A DNA stretch of 64,000 bases, from NCBI RefSeq assembly GCF_043197795.1, contig NZ_JBICTU010000028.1:1-64000 (forward strand), written 5' to 3'. Position 1 is the first letter of the stretch. Every line of letters begins with the position of its first letter. Source of the DNA: Sphaerisporangium sp040649355. GTDB taxonomy: Bacteria; Actinomycetota; Actinomycetes; Streptosporangiales; Streptosporangiaceae. A program made the position numbers and the translations under genes. The notes below the pieces were generated by a model. It made no database searches and was not told where the DNA came from. It saw only the letters and a program-made list of their open reading frames with translations. Shown here in pieces: positions 1-8,386 of the stretch.

Positions 1-816
1 GGTGGTGGCTGCGGTGTAGAGGTCGCGTAGTTCGCGGGCGAGGATGGCTTCGGACCAGCCGTCGAAGATGATGTGGTGCAGGCAGATCACCAGGATGGAC
101 TGGTCGGGTGTGGTGCGCAGGAGTGTGGTGCGCAGCAGTGGTCCGGTGGCCAGGTCGAACGGGGTGGCGGCGGCGGCGTTAACGTGGCCGGTGATGGTGT
201 TCTGGTCGTGGCCGGTCAGGTCGGTGAGGGTGATCGTGACCGGTGCGGGGGGGTCGATGATCTGGTAGGGCTGGCCCGTGTCGTCGGCGGCGAACCGGGT
301 GCGCAGCGCTTCGTGCCGGACCACCAGGTGCGTCAGCGCCTGTTCGAGCGCCGCCACGTCGACGGGTCCGGTCAGCCGCAGGGCGACCCGGATCAGATAC
401 TCGTTGCCGCCGGGCTCCAACTGGTCCAGGAACCACAGGCGCTGCTGGGCGGACGACAGCGGGACCCGGCCCTCCCGAGGCAGCGGCCGGGGCCCCTGCC
501 CGCCGGCGGTGCGGTTCACGCGCCGGACCGCCCCCCGGGAGCCGTCGGCCGCGGGAGGTGACGTACGGAGGACACGCGCCGCGGCCAGCTCACCCACATG
601 GGCGCTCAGCAGCCGTGCCGTGGGGTTCTCATGAACGGCTTCCGGTGAAATGGCGACGCCGAACTCCGCGGCGATCGCCTTTGTAATCTGCGAGGCGGTC
701 TCGTCGTCGCCGCCCAGCGTGCCGAATTCGCTGTCTCCCGCGATCGCATCCGTGGCGAACACGTCTCGCCAGATACGAAGGATTCGCACTTCATCCGCGT
801 ACTTGACATTCGTCAT
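1..816 (-). CDS. NRPS fragment: degenerate carrier domain followed by condensation domain (partial, runs off the window)
   Basis: This minus-strand frame is open from the ATG at 816 to base 1, so the C-terminal part lies outside the window. Residues 1-75 look like a peptidyl carrier domain, but the expected GGxS attachment motif reads TLGGDDETA, so the phosphopantetheine serine is replaced by aspartate. A linker follows, then the start of a condensation domain: the PLSSAQQRLWFL entry motif, the RHEALRTRF segment and the HHIIFDGWS catalytic motif (HHxxxDG) near residue 255. Condensation domains join carrier-bound aminoacyl or peptidyl thioesters. It is transcribed away from the adenylation and carrier genes, sharing a roughly 240-bp upstream region with them. 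The condensation call is firm. Loss of the carrier serine is read directly from the DNA. Its effect (a docking or structural role) is inferred. Confidence 0.85.
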   Translation of the reverse strand, partial: MTNVKYADEVRILRIWRDVFATDAIAGDSEFGTLGGDDETASQITKAIAAEFGVAISPEAVHENPTARLLSAHVGELAAARVLRTSPPAADGSRGAVRRVNRTAGGQGPRPLPREGRVPLSSAQQRLWFLDQLEPGGNEYLIRVALRLTGPVDVAALEQALTHLVVRHEALRTRFAADDTGQPYQIIDPPAPVTITLTDLTGHDQNTITGHVNAAAATPFDLATGPLLRTTLLRTTPDQSILVICLHHIIFDGWSEAILARELRDLYTAATT

Positions 817-1057
817 CGGGCCCTACCCATCATCTCCACAGGGCGGCTTCTCATATCGCGCATTCGCCAGCCTGTCAGTCCGTACCCCTCCTGCCACCTG
901 GGCGGTTCCAACCACCCGGCCCAAGGGCACTTCTGTCCAGCGAATGCGTACGACAGTGGATGACCTCGAAAAACGCGCCGCACAGGAATGCGGTGGACGC
1001 CATTTCCCGCCATGGGGTGATTGCGTTAATCGCGATTGCCGCCTTACGTTCGGCGGC

Positions 1058-2608
1058 ATGAAAAGGGTCCTTTCGGCGCACCAGGCCACCCAGGGAACCA
1101 TCGTCGACGACATTCGCGGTCACGCCGCCCGTGAACCGCACGCACCCGCGATCGTGACGCCGCAGGCCGTCATCGGCTACCGGGACCTCACCGACCGGAT
1201 CGATCACCTGGCCCGGGTGCTGGCCGCCGCCGGAGTCGGCGCCGAGAGCCGCTGCGCCGTCGTCGCCGAGGACGGTGTCCACACGGTGATCGCGATGGCC
1301 GCCGTGATGCGCGCCGGCGGAGCGTTCCTCACCCTCGACCCCGGGCAGCCGGTCCAGCGCCTGCACGCGATGGTCCGCGGCGTGGACGCCCGTTTCCAGA
1401 TCACCACCGCCGCGCTCGCGGGACGGCTCACTCTGCCCATCGGCGGCCCCACCATCTTGATAGACCGCCTCGGCGACGTGGCGGGGGGCGCGCTTCCGGC
1501 TCACGTCCCGCCGCGCTCCCTCGCCTACCTCAGCCACACCTCGGGGTCGACGGGAACCCCCAACCCCGTCATGATCGAGTACGGCGGGCTGGGCGCCTAC
1601 CTGCGGTTCATCGTCACCGCCGGCGGGCTCGGCCCGCACACCGTGGCGCTGCAGCTGGCGCCGTTCGGCTACGACGCCTCGATCCGGGGCGTCTTCGCGC
1701 CGCTGGCGGCGGGAGGCCGCCTGGTCCTGCTGCCCCGATCCACCCTGCTGCGACCCGTCGCCCTGGCCGACGCGGTGCGGGACTACGGCGCCAACACCAT
1801 CTTGAGCAGCACCCCGACCCTGCTGACCGCACTGGCCCAGGACGAGGAGGTCGCCGCACGGCTGCGCGGCCTCGACCTGATCCTCTGCGCTGGAGAGTCG
1901 CTGCGCCCCTTCCTGACGGCCGGGGGCAGGCGGCTGGCCGCGGGCCGGCTGGTCAACCACTACGGGCCGACCGAATGCACGATCACCTCGACCTGTTACG
2001 AGGTTCCCGACCAGCCGGACACCGAGGCCGACCTGATCGGCACGCCGATCGACGGGGTGACGGTCCGCCTGCTCGACCAGAGCATGCGCGCCGTGCCCGA
2101 CGGCGCGGTCGGCGAGATCCACATCGGCGGCTCGGGCGTGGCACGCGGCTACGGCGGCCGGCCGGCCCTGACCGCCCACCGGTTCGTCCCGGACCCGTAC
2201 GGCCCACCCGGCGCGCGCCTGTACCGGACCGGTGACCTGGCGCGGCGCGGACCTACCGGCATCCTGGAATTCCTCGGCCGCAACGACAGGCAGGTCAAGA
2301 TCCGGGGCTACCGCGTGGAGCCGGCCGAGGTCGAAGGCGCCCTGCTCGGCCATCCGGCCGTGACCGGGGCGGTGGTCACCTCCGCCGCGGACGAGCGCGG
2401 CCGGGTCCACCTCGTCGCCCACGTCACAGGCGTGCCGCCCGAGATCACGGACGCCGCGCTGCGGGCGCACCTGGCCGAGACCCTGCCGCCCCACCTGATG
2501 CCGCGCCGGTTCCACCGCGTCGACAGCATCCCCACCACGCACAGCGGCAAGACCGACCGGGCCGCCCTCGTGGCGCACGCTCCGGCCCACGGCGGCGCGG
2601 GCGCCTGA
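1058..2608 (+). CDS. Free-standing NRPS adenylation protein
   Basis: A stand-alone amino acid adenylation enzyme of about 516 residues, which would activate an amino acid with ATP and load it onto a carrier protein. Core motifs are visible in order: TSGSTGTPN (A3), FGYDAS (A4, with the aspartate that binds alpha-amino groups), NHYGPTE (A5), GEIHIGGSGVARGY (A6), YRTGDL (A7), GRNDRQVKIRGYRVEP (A8) and SGKTDR with the catalytic lysine (A10). The usual Lys of A3 (TPKG) is Asn here, and the usual Trp after A4 (DASxW) is Arg. There is no fused carrier domain; the next gene supplies one. The start is uncertain: ATG 1058 lacks a clear ribosome site, and the frame is open upstream, with ATG 944 as an alternative. 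I chose 1058 because homology to A domains begins just after it. Confidence 0.9.
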   Translation: MKRVLSAHQATQGTIVDDIRGHAAREPHAPAIVTPQAVIGYRDLTDRIDHLARVLAAAGVGAESRCAVVAEDGVHTVIAMAAVMRAGGAFLTLDPGQPVQRLHAMVRGVDARFQITTAALAGRLTLPIGGPTILIDRLGDVAGGALPAHVPPRSLAYLSHTSGSTGTPNPVMIEYGGLGAYLRFIVTAGGLGPHTVALQLAPFGYDASIRGVFAPLAAGGRLVLLPRSTLLRPVALADAVRDYGANTILSSTPTLLTALAQDEEVAARLRGLDLILCAGESLRPFLTAGGRRLAAGRLVNHYGPTECTITSTCYEVPDQPDTEADLIGTPIDGVTVRLLDQSMRAVPDGAVGEIHIGGSGVARGYGGRPALTAHRFVPDPYGPPGARLYRTGDLARRGPTGILEFLGRNDRQVKIRGYRVEPAEVEGALLGHPAVTGAVVTSAADERGRVHLVAHVTGVPPEITDAALRAHLAETLPPHLMPRRFHRVDSIPTTHSGKTDRAALVAHAPAHGGAGA

Positions 2609-2682
2609 CCCGCGGCCGTCCTCCCGAACAGGACGTCCACCACCACCCATCTCAGCTCGCCGGCCTTGGAAGGGCGAAACCC

Positions 2683-2970
2683 ATGACGACGACGAACGAC
2701 GACCGGACGTACACCGCCGACCTGACCGAGCTGGTCGTGGCCGTGTACAGGGAAACGATGCGCCACGAGGGACTCGGACCCGACAGCGACTTCTACGAGG
2801 AGGGCGGGGACTCCATGACCGCCTTCCAGATCATCGCGCGGCTGCGCGCCGCACTCGACGTCGAGATCCCCGTCGCGCTGGTCTTCGCCTGTCCCACGCC
2901 CACCGACCTCGCCGCCGCCGTCGCCGACCTGGCCTACGGCCAGGCGGGCGACGACGCCGGCCTCAACTGA
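2683..2970 (+). CDS. Free-standing peptidyl/acyl carrier protein
   Basis: A 95-residue carrier protein with an intact phosphopantetheine site: the motif EEGGDSMTAFQI places the modified serine at residue 44. The four-helix carrier fold is suggested by its length and by the spacing of hydrophobic residues. A good ribosome site (GGAAGGGCG) precedes the ATG. It starts 74 bases after the adenylation gene and ends 15 bases before the LanB-like gene, so the three are probably one operon. The natural inference is that the upstream adenylation protein loads this carrier and that the downstream LanB-like protein or the divergent condensation enzyme uses the bound aminoacyl group. Its short length and intact serine contrast with the mutated carrier-like domain of the divergent NRPS gene. 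Confidence 0.9.
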   Translation: MTTTNDDRTYTADLTELVVAVYRETMRHEGLGPDSDFYEEGGDSMTAFQIIARLRAALDVEIPVALVFACPTPTDLAAAVADLAYGQAGDDAGLN

Positions 2971-2985
2971 ACGGAGAGCCCGAAA

Positions 2986-5373
2986 ATGAAGGACGAATCG
3001 GCGCCGCACGTCGGCCAGTGGCGGTTGTGGACCCAGGTCTCAGTGCGGGGACCGGGCTTTCCGGCAGCGGGGGTGCTGCGCCTGGCACCGGAGGGCCTGG
3101 CGGCCGCCGCCAACGGGTTCGGCGCGGGGGAGGAGCTCGCGGGGGCCCAGTGGGACGCCTTCGAGAAGCGGTTCGGGGCCGCGGCGCTGTCGGTCTCGGG
3201 GACGCTGCAGGAGATCGCCGGGCTGCCGTTGTTCCAGTCGGCGGTGGCGTGGCAGAACCGGACGGTCCTGCGATCGGGAATCGGCCCGTTCCTGCGGTGG
3301 ACGCCGGAGGCCGGCAAGCGGCCCAGCATGGCGCGGCAGCGCGAGGAACTGGTGGCGCACTACTGGCAGCGGTTCTGCGTGAAGAACGACACGATCGGGT
3401 TCTTCGGCCCGGTGGGCTGGGGCACGTGGGACCGGTCCGTACGGGGCGTGGCGGTCGAGCCGGGGGTGGGGCTGGTCGCCGAGTCGGGGGTGTACTTCTC
3501 AAGCTGGGCGGTCGACGCGCTGGCACGCTGTGTCAGCGAGGACGAGGCGGTCCGGGAATGGCTGGCGCCGCGGCGGATGCCGTTCGTGCGGATGGGCGCC
3601 ACCGAGGTGAGCGTTCCCGGCCTGCCCCCGGTGCGGGTCGGCCAGGTTGAGCGGGAGGTGCTCCGGCTCTGCGACGGCACCCGGCCCGCCCGCGCCATCC
3701 AGCGGGAACTCGGCGAGCACGTCGACGTGCGCGGCGTGCTCGAAACGCTGGTCAGACGCCGCTGGATCGTCTGGCGGCTCGACGTGCCCGCGGACACCTA
3801 TCCGGAACGCCGGCTGCGTGAGCTCCTCGACCAGATCGGCGACCCCGGCGTCCGGGATCGGGCACTGGACAAGCTGCGGGTCCTCGAACGCGGCCGGGAC
3901 CGGGTCCGTGAGGCGGCCGGTGATCCCGAGGCCCTCGTGGCCGCCCTTGAGGCGCTCGAAACCGAGTTCACCGAGCTGACCCAGGTCGCCGCGCAGCGCC
4001 AGAAGGGCGGGGGCGGCGCTCCGTGCCGGGCGCTGATCTACTCCGACAGCATGCGCGCGGCCCGGGTCCGGGTCGGCACCGAGTTGCTCGACGCCCTGGG
4101 CCCGCTGGACCTGCTGCTGACCGGGGGAGCCTGGCTGACCTCCGCCCTGGCGGAGCGGGTCATGGCCCGCGCCCGCCAGGTCTACGCCGAGCAGACCAAG
4201 GGCCGGGGTGAGGCCCCCCTCGACCTGGCCACCTTCTGGTTCGCGTGCATCCCCCTGCTGCACAGCGGCGCCGTCGCCGACGCGGCCGACCTCAAGCGGG
4301 AGTTCGCCAAGTGCTGGGAGGACATCCTGCGCCTGCCGCCCGGCGCGCGGCGCGTGCGGTTGACCCGCGCGGACATCGCCGACCGGGTCCGCGAGGCCTT
4401 CGGCGAGCCCGCCGGGGGGTGGGCCACAGCGCGGTACGCCTGCCCGGATGTGCTGGTCGTGGCGGACGACGCGGACGCGGTGAACCGGGGGGAGTTCGAA
4501 CTCGCTCTCGGGGAGCTGCACCTGGCCATCAACACGCTCGGCGCGTCGCTCTTCGTCAACCAGCATCCCGACCGCGAAGAGCTGATCGAGCTCACCGACC
4601 TCGATCACCCTGGGCCGCGTCTGATGCCGCTGCAGCCCAAGGAGCACCGTGCGCGGCTGTCCGCCCGCACGAGGTACTCGCTCGTCCGGGACCAGGACTA
4701 CTGCGTCGCGCTGGCGGACTCCAGCGCCGACCCCCGCCGCCCGCGCACGATTCCGAGCGCGGACGTCGTCGTGAGCGACCGCGACGGCCGGCTCGTCGCC
4801 GTGCTGCCCGACGGGGGCGTGTTCGATCTCGTGGACATCTTCTCGCAGGCCCTGACCATGCTGGTGCTCGACATGTTCCGGATCGTGCCGGAGGACGCCG
4901 ACCACTTCCCGCGGGTGACGATCGACCGGATGACGGTGGCGCGGGAGACCTGGCGGTTCGACCCGGCGACGATGGAGTTCGCGGACGAGAAGAACGAGGC
5001 GAAGCGGTTCGTACTGGCCGGCCAGTGGCGCGCCGCGCGGGAACTTCCGCGCTTCGTGTTCGTGGTGTCGCCCACCGAGCCCCGGCCGTTCTACGTGGAC
5101 TTCCACAGCCCCGTGTACGTGAACATCTTCGCCAAGGCGGTGCGCCGGCTGTCGCGCGACGACCCGCAGGGCCGGCTCACCATCAGCGAGATGCAGCCCA
5201 CTCCCGAGCAGACCTGGCTGACCGATGATCAGGGCAACCGGTACACGTCCGAGCTGCGCTTCGTCGCCGTCGACGACACCCGGGCCCGCGCCGGCGACGA
5301 GCCTGCTCACCGCTCCACGCCGCTGACGCGGCGCGTGGTCGCCGGCCAGGACGCGCTGGTGCCGATCACGTGA
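2986..5373 (+). CDS. Lantibiotic dehydratase N-terminal-type protein (LanB/PEARL-like, tRNA-dependent ligase candidate)
   Basis: A 795-residue protein resembling the glutamylation half of LanB dehydratases. It shows the early VRGPGFP segment (LanB proteins start with a similar RxPxxP region), a YWQRFCVKNDTIGFFGPVGWG block near residue 130, a LALGELHLAINTL block near residue 508, and a C-terminal region with LTISEMQP and a closing TSELRF segment. No elimination domain follows, so the length matches split LanBs (about 800 residues) or peptide aminoacyl-tRNA ligases, which use aminoacyl-tRNA to modify or extend a peptide. No precursor-peptide gene is visible nearby. Instead an adenylation protein and carrier protein directly precede it, 15 bases away. 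That suggests the acceptor may be carrier-bound, which is inference. Family membership is moderately firm; the reaction is unknown. Confidence 0.75.
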   Translation: MKDESAPHVGQWRLWTQVSVRGPGFPAAGVLRLAPEGLAAAANGFGAGEELAGAQWDAFEKRFGAAALSVSGTLQEIAGLPLFQSAVAWQNRTVLRSGIGPFLRWTPEAGKRPSMARQREELVAHYWQRFCVKNDTIGFFGPVGWGTWDRSVRGVAVEPGVGLVAESGVYFSSWAVDALARCVSEDEAVREWLAPRRMPFVRMGATEVSVPGLPPVRVGQVEREVLRLCDGTRPARAIQRELGEHVDVRGVLETLVRRRWIVWRLDVPADTYPERRLRELLDQIGDPGVRDRALDKLRVLERGRDRVREAAGDPEALVAALEALETEFTELTQVAAQRQKGGGGAPCRALIYSDSMRAARVRVGTELLDALGPLDLLLTGGAWLTSALAERVMARARQVYAEQTKGRGEAPLDLATFWFACIPLLHSGAVADAADLKREFAKCWEDILRLPPGARRVRLTRADIADRVREAFGEPAGGWATARYACPDVLVVADDADAVNRGEFELALGELHLAINTLGASLFVNQHPDREELIELTDLDHPGPRLMPLQPKEHRARLSARTRYSLVRDQDYCVALADSSADPRRPRTIPSADVVVSDRDGRLVAVLPDGGVFDLVDIFSQALTMLVLDMFRIVPEDADHFPRVTIDRMTVARETWRFDPATMEFADEKNEAKRFVLAGQWRAARELPRFVFVVSPTEPRPFYVDFHSPVYVNIFAKAVRRLSRDDPQGRLTISEMQPTPEQTWLTDDQGNRYTSELRFVAVDDTRARAGDEPAHRSTPLTRRVVAGQDALVPIT

Positions 5374-5452
5374 ACGGCGGCCCCGGCCATCCTGGTCACC
5401 GCCTTCCGAACAACCGACCAATGGCAGATCCGCCTCCGGCGTGAGGCGATGA

Positions 5453-5492
5453 CCAGAGGGGCGGGCCGCCGCTGAGCGGCCCGCCCCTCTGG
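5453..5492. terminator. Bidirectional hairpin terminator
   Basis: A perfect 17-bp stem (5453-5469 pairing with 5476-5492) with a 6-base loop lies between the convergent LanB-like gene and the minus-strand SDR gene. It can serve both strands. Confidence 0.85.
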
Positions 5493-5507
5493 CCGGGACC
5501 GACCGCG

Positions 5508-6251
5508 TCAGCGGTAGACCAGGCCGGCGCCGACCTCGATCACCTGGCCGGTGACTCCGGCGGCGCCGTCGCTGACCACGAATCGCGCCGCCGCGATCAG
5601 ATCCTCCGGTACCAACCGGCGGCGTAGCGCCTGCCGGGCGATCACCTCGGCGTCCAGTTCGGCCTGGGCGCGCCCGTCGGCGAGTTCGAACTCGCTCTGC
5701 GTCTTGATCGCGCCGGGCGAGATCGCGTTGACCGTGATGCCGTCCGGGCCCCAGGCTCGCGCCAGCGACCGGGTGAGCCCGACCAGCGCCGCCTTGCTGG
5801 CGACGTACGACGGTCCGGACGGGCCGGCGAGCCGCACCGTGGCCGAGGTGATGTTGACCACCCGCCCCCACCCCCGCTCGCGCATCCCTCCGCTCAAGGC
5901 CTGCGCCAGCACCATCGCGGCGGTCACGTTCACCGCGAAGGTCGCCTCCCATTCGGCCAGCGGCAGGTCCTCGATCGACACGTTCGACGCCCGGGCCGCG
6001 TTGTTGACCAGCACGTCCACGTCGCCGGCCTGACCGGCCAGCGCCAGTACCGAGGACGGGTCGGCCAGGTCGGCCTCGACGACCCTGACCCTCGCGCCCG
6101 CCTCCTCGCAGCGCCGCGCCACCTCGGCGATCTCCTGGTCGGCGCACAGGTGGTGCAGCACCAGCGTGACACCCGGCTCCGCCAGGCCCTCGGCGAGCGC
6201 CGCCCCGATGCCCCGGCGGGCTCCGGTGACCAGGATCGTGCGGCCGGTCAC
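5508..6251 (-). CDS. SDR family oxidoreductase, last gene of the catabolic operon
   Basis: A classical short-chain dehydrogenase of 247 residues, acting on an alcohol or ketone with NAD(P). It shows the TGARRGIG dinucleotide-binding motif, NNAA, a catalytic serine region (VNITSATV), SYVASK (YxxxK) and the NAISPGAI segment. The start is GTG 6251, which overlaps the stop of the upstream zinc dehydrogenase as GTGA, so translation is probably coupled. A terminator follows directly. The substrate is probably an intermediate of the imported compound, inferred only from the operon. Confidence 0.88.
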   Translation of the reverse strand: MTGRTILVTGARRGIGAALAEGLAEPGVTLVLHHLCADQEIAEVARRCEEAGARVRVVEADLADPSSVLALAGQAGDVDVLVNNAARASNVSIEDLPLAEWEATFAVNVTAAMVLAQALSGGMRERGWGRVVNITSATVRLAGPSGPSYVASKAALVGLTRSLARAWGPDGITVNAISPGAIKTQSEFELADGRAQAELDAEVIARQALRRRLVPEDLIAAARFVVSDGAAGVTGQVIEVGAGLVYR

Positions 6252-7252
6252 GGCCGGGCCTCCGCATCCGGGGTCAGCACGGTCTTGACGGTCCTCCCGG
6301 ACCGCACCAACGCCAGCGCGTCGTCGATCCGATCCAGCCCGAACCGGTCGGTGACCAGCGGCGCCAGCCGGTCCGCGTGCCGGCGGACGAGGTCGATGGC
6401 CGGCGGGAAGCTGTTCAGGATGGCCATCGACCCCACGATGGTCAGCTCGTCGGCGTAGATCCGGTACGGCGACACGGCGGCCGTCGCCTGAGGCGAGGCG
6501 ACGCCGAAGACCAGCAGATGGCCGGCGCGTGCCACACAGTCGAGCGCCTGCGCGAAGGCCCGCGGGTTGCCGGTCGCCTCGATCACCCACGGGGCGCGGA
6601 GCTGCGCGGCCTCCTCGGGATCGCAGGCGCGCGCCCCGGTCAGCCGTTCGGCCAGCCGGCGCCGGGCCGGGTTGACGTCGACCACGGTCACCGGTCCGAC
6701 GCCTCGCAGATCGAGCATGATCGCCAGAATGAGCCCCATCGTGCCGCCCCCGAAGACGATCGCGGGCTCGTCGGGCCGGGGGTTCAGCCTGTGGAGGCCG
6801 CGAACCGCGCAGGCCACCGGCTCGGCCAGCGGGGCCGCCTCCAGCGGGAACGGTTCCGGCAGCCGGTACAGGTTGGCCTCGGGCACCGCGGTGAACTGCG
6901 CCCACGCGCCCGGACTGGTGGCGCCGATCGCGCCCCACCGCCGGCACATGTTGCCCTGTCCCCGCCGGCACGGGTCGCACCGTCCGCAGTGCAGTGAGGG
7001 GTCCACGGCGACGAGGTCGCCCACCGCGTACCCGCCGACCTCATGGCCGACGGCGACCACCTCGCCGTAGGGCTCGTGCCCGGGGATCAGCGGCAGCCGG
7101 TCCACTCCAAGGTCGCCGCCGACCAGGTGGAGGTCGGTGCCGCAGATGCCGCACGAACGGACGGCGATCACCACGCCGTCGGGTGCCGGTGCCGGGTCGG
7201 GCACCTGGGCCACGTCGAGCCGGTCCGGCGCGGATACCACCACGGCGTACAT
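6248..7252 (-). CDS. Zinc-dependent alcohol/polyol dehydrogenase (MDR family)
   Basis: A 334-residue medium-chain dehydrogenase. It has the catalytic zinc motif CGICGTDLH and GHEPYGEV, the structural zinc cysteines (CGRCDPCRRGQGNMC), and a GGGTMG nucleotide-binding loop near the middle. The layout resembles sorbitol, threonine and galactitol dehydrogenases, which oxidise a secondary hydroxyl using NAD(P). A strong ribosome site (GAGGAGG) precedes ATG 7252. The stop overlaps the next SDR start. It is one of three zinc dehydrogenases in a row, which suggests sequential oxidation steps or isozymes. Confidence 0.88.
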   Translation of the reverse strand: MYAVVVSAPDRLDVAQVPDPAPAPDGVVIAVRSCGICGTDLHLVGGDLGVDRLPLIPGHEPYGEVVAVGHEVGGYAVGDLVAVDPSLHCGRCDPCRRGQGNMCRRWGAIGATSPGAWAQFTAVPEANLYRLPEPFPLEAAPLAEPVACAVRGLHRLNPRPDEPAIVFGGGTMGLILAIMLDLRGVGPVTVVDVNPARRRLAERLTGARACDPEEAAQLRAPWVIEATGNPRAFAQALDCVARAGHLLVFGVASPQATAAVSPYRIYADELTIVGSMAILNSFPPAIDLVRRHADRLAPLVTDRFGLDRIDDALALVRSGRTVKTVLTPDAEARP

Positions 7253-7272
7253 CGTTTCCTCCTCGGTCCGGG

Positions 7273-8367
7273 TCACTCGAAGACGATCAGGCCGCGGGTC
7301 TCGGTCCCGGAGCGAAGCGCGTCGTAGGCCTCGTCCACCTGATCGATCCGCCACCTTCTGGAGACCAGGTCGTCCAGGCGCAGCCTCCCGGCGAGATAGA
7401 GGCCGACCAAATCGGGGAAGTCGACCGGTGGATTCGACGAGCCGTACTTGGAGGCGATGATCCGGCGTTCCCCGTTGAGCAGGTGTCCGGGGTCGAACGA
7501 GAGGGTCGCACCGTCGGGATACCCGGCGATCAGCACGCACGTACCCCGGGCGGCCAGAGCGCGCGTCGCGAGCGGGAACGCGGGCGGCGCACTGCTGGTG
7601 ACGAACGCGTAGTCGGCCCCGCCGCCGGTGATCTCAAGGACGCGCGCGACGGCGTCGTCCTCGGTCGCGTCCACACAATGCGTGGCGCCGAGCGACATGA
7701 GCGCGGGAAACTTGGCGGGCACCACGTCGACGGCCACGATCGGGTACGCGCCGGCCAGGGCGCCCGCGTGCAGCGCGCTGATGCCGACCCCGCCACATCC
7801 GACCACCGCCATGCTCTCGCCGGCCCGTACACGCGCGGTGTTGCGCACCGCGCCCACCCCGGTGGCGCCGGCACACCCGATCAGCGCGGCCAGGTCCAGC
7901 GGGATCCGCGGGTCGACGGTGACCACGGCGCGTTCGTTCAGCACGGTCAGCGGCGCGTTGGTCGCCGGCCCGTAATGGAAGACCTCCGCGCCGTCGATGT
8001 GGAACCGGGTGGCGCCGTCGGCCATCCGGCCCAGCGGCGGCTGGGCGGCGCACAGGGCGGGCGCTCCCTGCCTGCAGGTTCGGCACCGGTCACAGCCGGG
8101 CGCCCAGGAAACGATGACATGGTCGCCCTCGGCCACCGACGTGACGCCGGGGCCGACCGATTCGACCACTCCTGCCCCCTCATCGCCCAGCACGATCGGC
8201 ATCGGGATCCCCGCGTGCTGGCCGTTCATCGCGTACAGGCAGCTGTGGCAGACCCCGGAGGCCGCCATCCGTACCCGTACCTCGCCCGCGCGGGGTTCGT
8301 CGACGTCCAGCTCGACGACGCGGTGCGGGGTACGTGCTTGGAACAGCACCGGTGTTGCTACGCGCAT
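7273..8367 (-). CDS. Zinc-dependent alcohol dehydrogenase, class III-like
   Basis: A 364-residue MDR dehydrogenase, longer than its two neighbours and closer to class I/III alcohol dehydrogenases (formaldehyde or NDMA-dependent type). Seen: GVCHSCLYAMNG for the catalytic zinc, GDEGAGVVESVG, four structural cysteines (CDRCRTCRQGAPALC) and the GCGGVGISALHAGALAGA nucleotide-binding loop. It would oxidise a primary alcohol to an aldehyde. It lies 20 bases upstream of the sorbitol-DH-like gene and 19 bases downstream of the third dehydrogenase. The subclass is an inference from motif style and length. Confidence 0.87.
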   Translation of the reverse strand: MRVATPVLFQARTPHRVVELDVDEPRAGEVRVRMAASGVCHSCLYAMNGQHAGIPMPIVLGDEGAGVVESVGPGVTSVAEGDHVIVSWAPGCDRCRTCRQGAPALCAAQPPLGRMADGATRFHIDGAEVFHYGPATNAPLTVLNERAVVTVDPRIPLDLAALIGCAGATGVGAVRNTARVRAGESMAVVGCGGVGISALHAGALAGAYPIVAVDVVPAKFPALMSLGATHCVDATEDDAVARVLEITGGGADYAFVTSSAPPAFPLATRALAARGTCVLIAGYPDGATLSFDPGHLLNGERRIIASKYGSSNPPVDFPDLVGLYLAGRLRLDDLVSRRWRIDQVDEAYDALRSGTETRGLIVFE

Positions 8368-8386
8368 CGGGTTCCTCCTCCATTGG

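Noticed and set aside
875..2650. Long open frame antisense to the adenylation gene
   Set aside because: It is a GC-rich shadow of the A-domain frame and shows no domain or motif of its own.
3499..6267. 922-codon open frame antisense to the LanB-like gene
   Set aside because: It is antisense to the clearly homologous plus-strand gene, and its translation is low-complexity.
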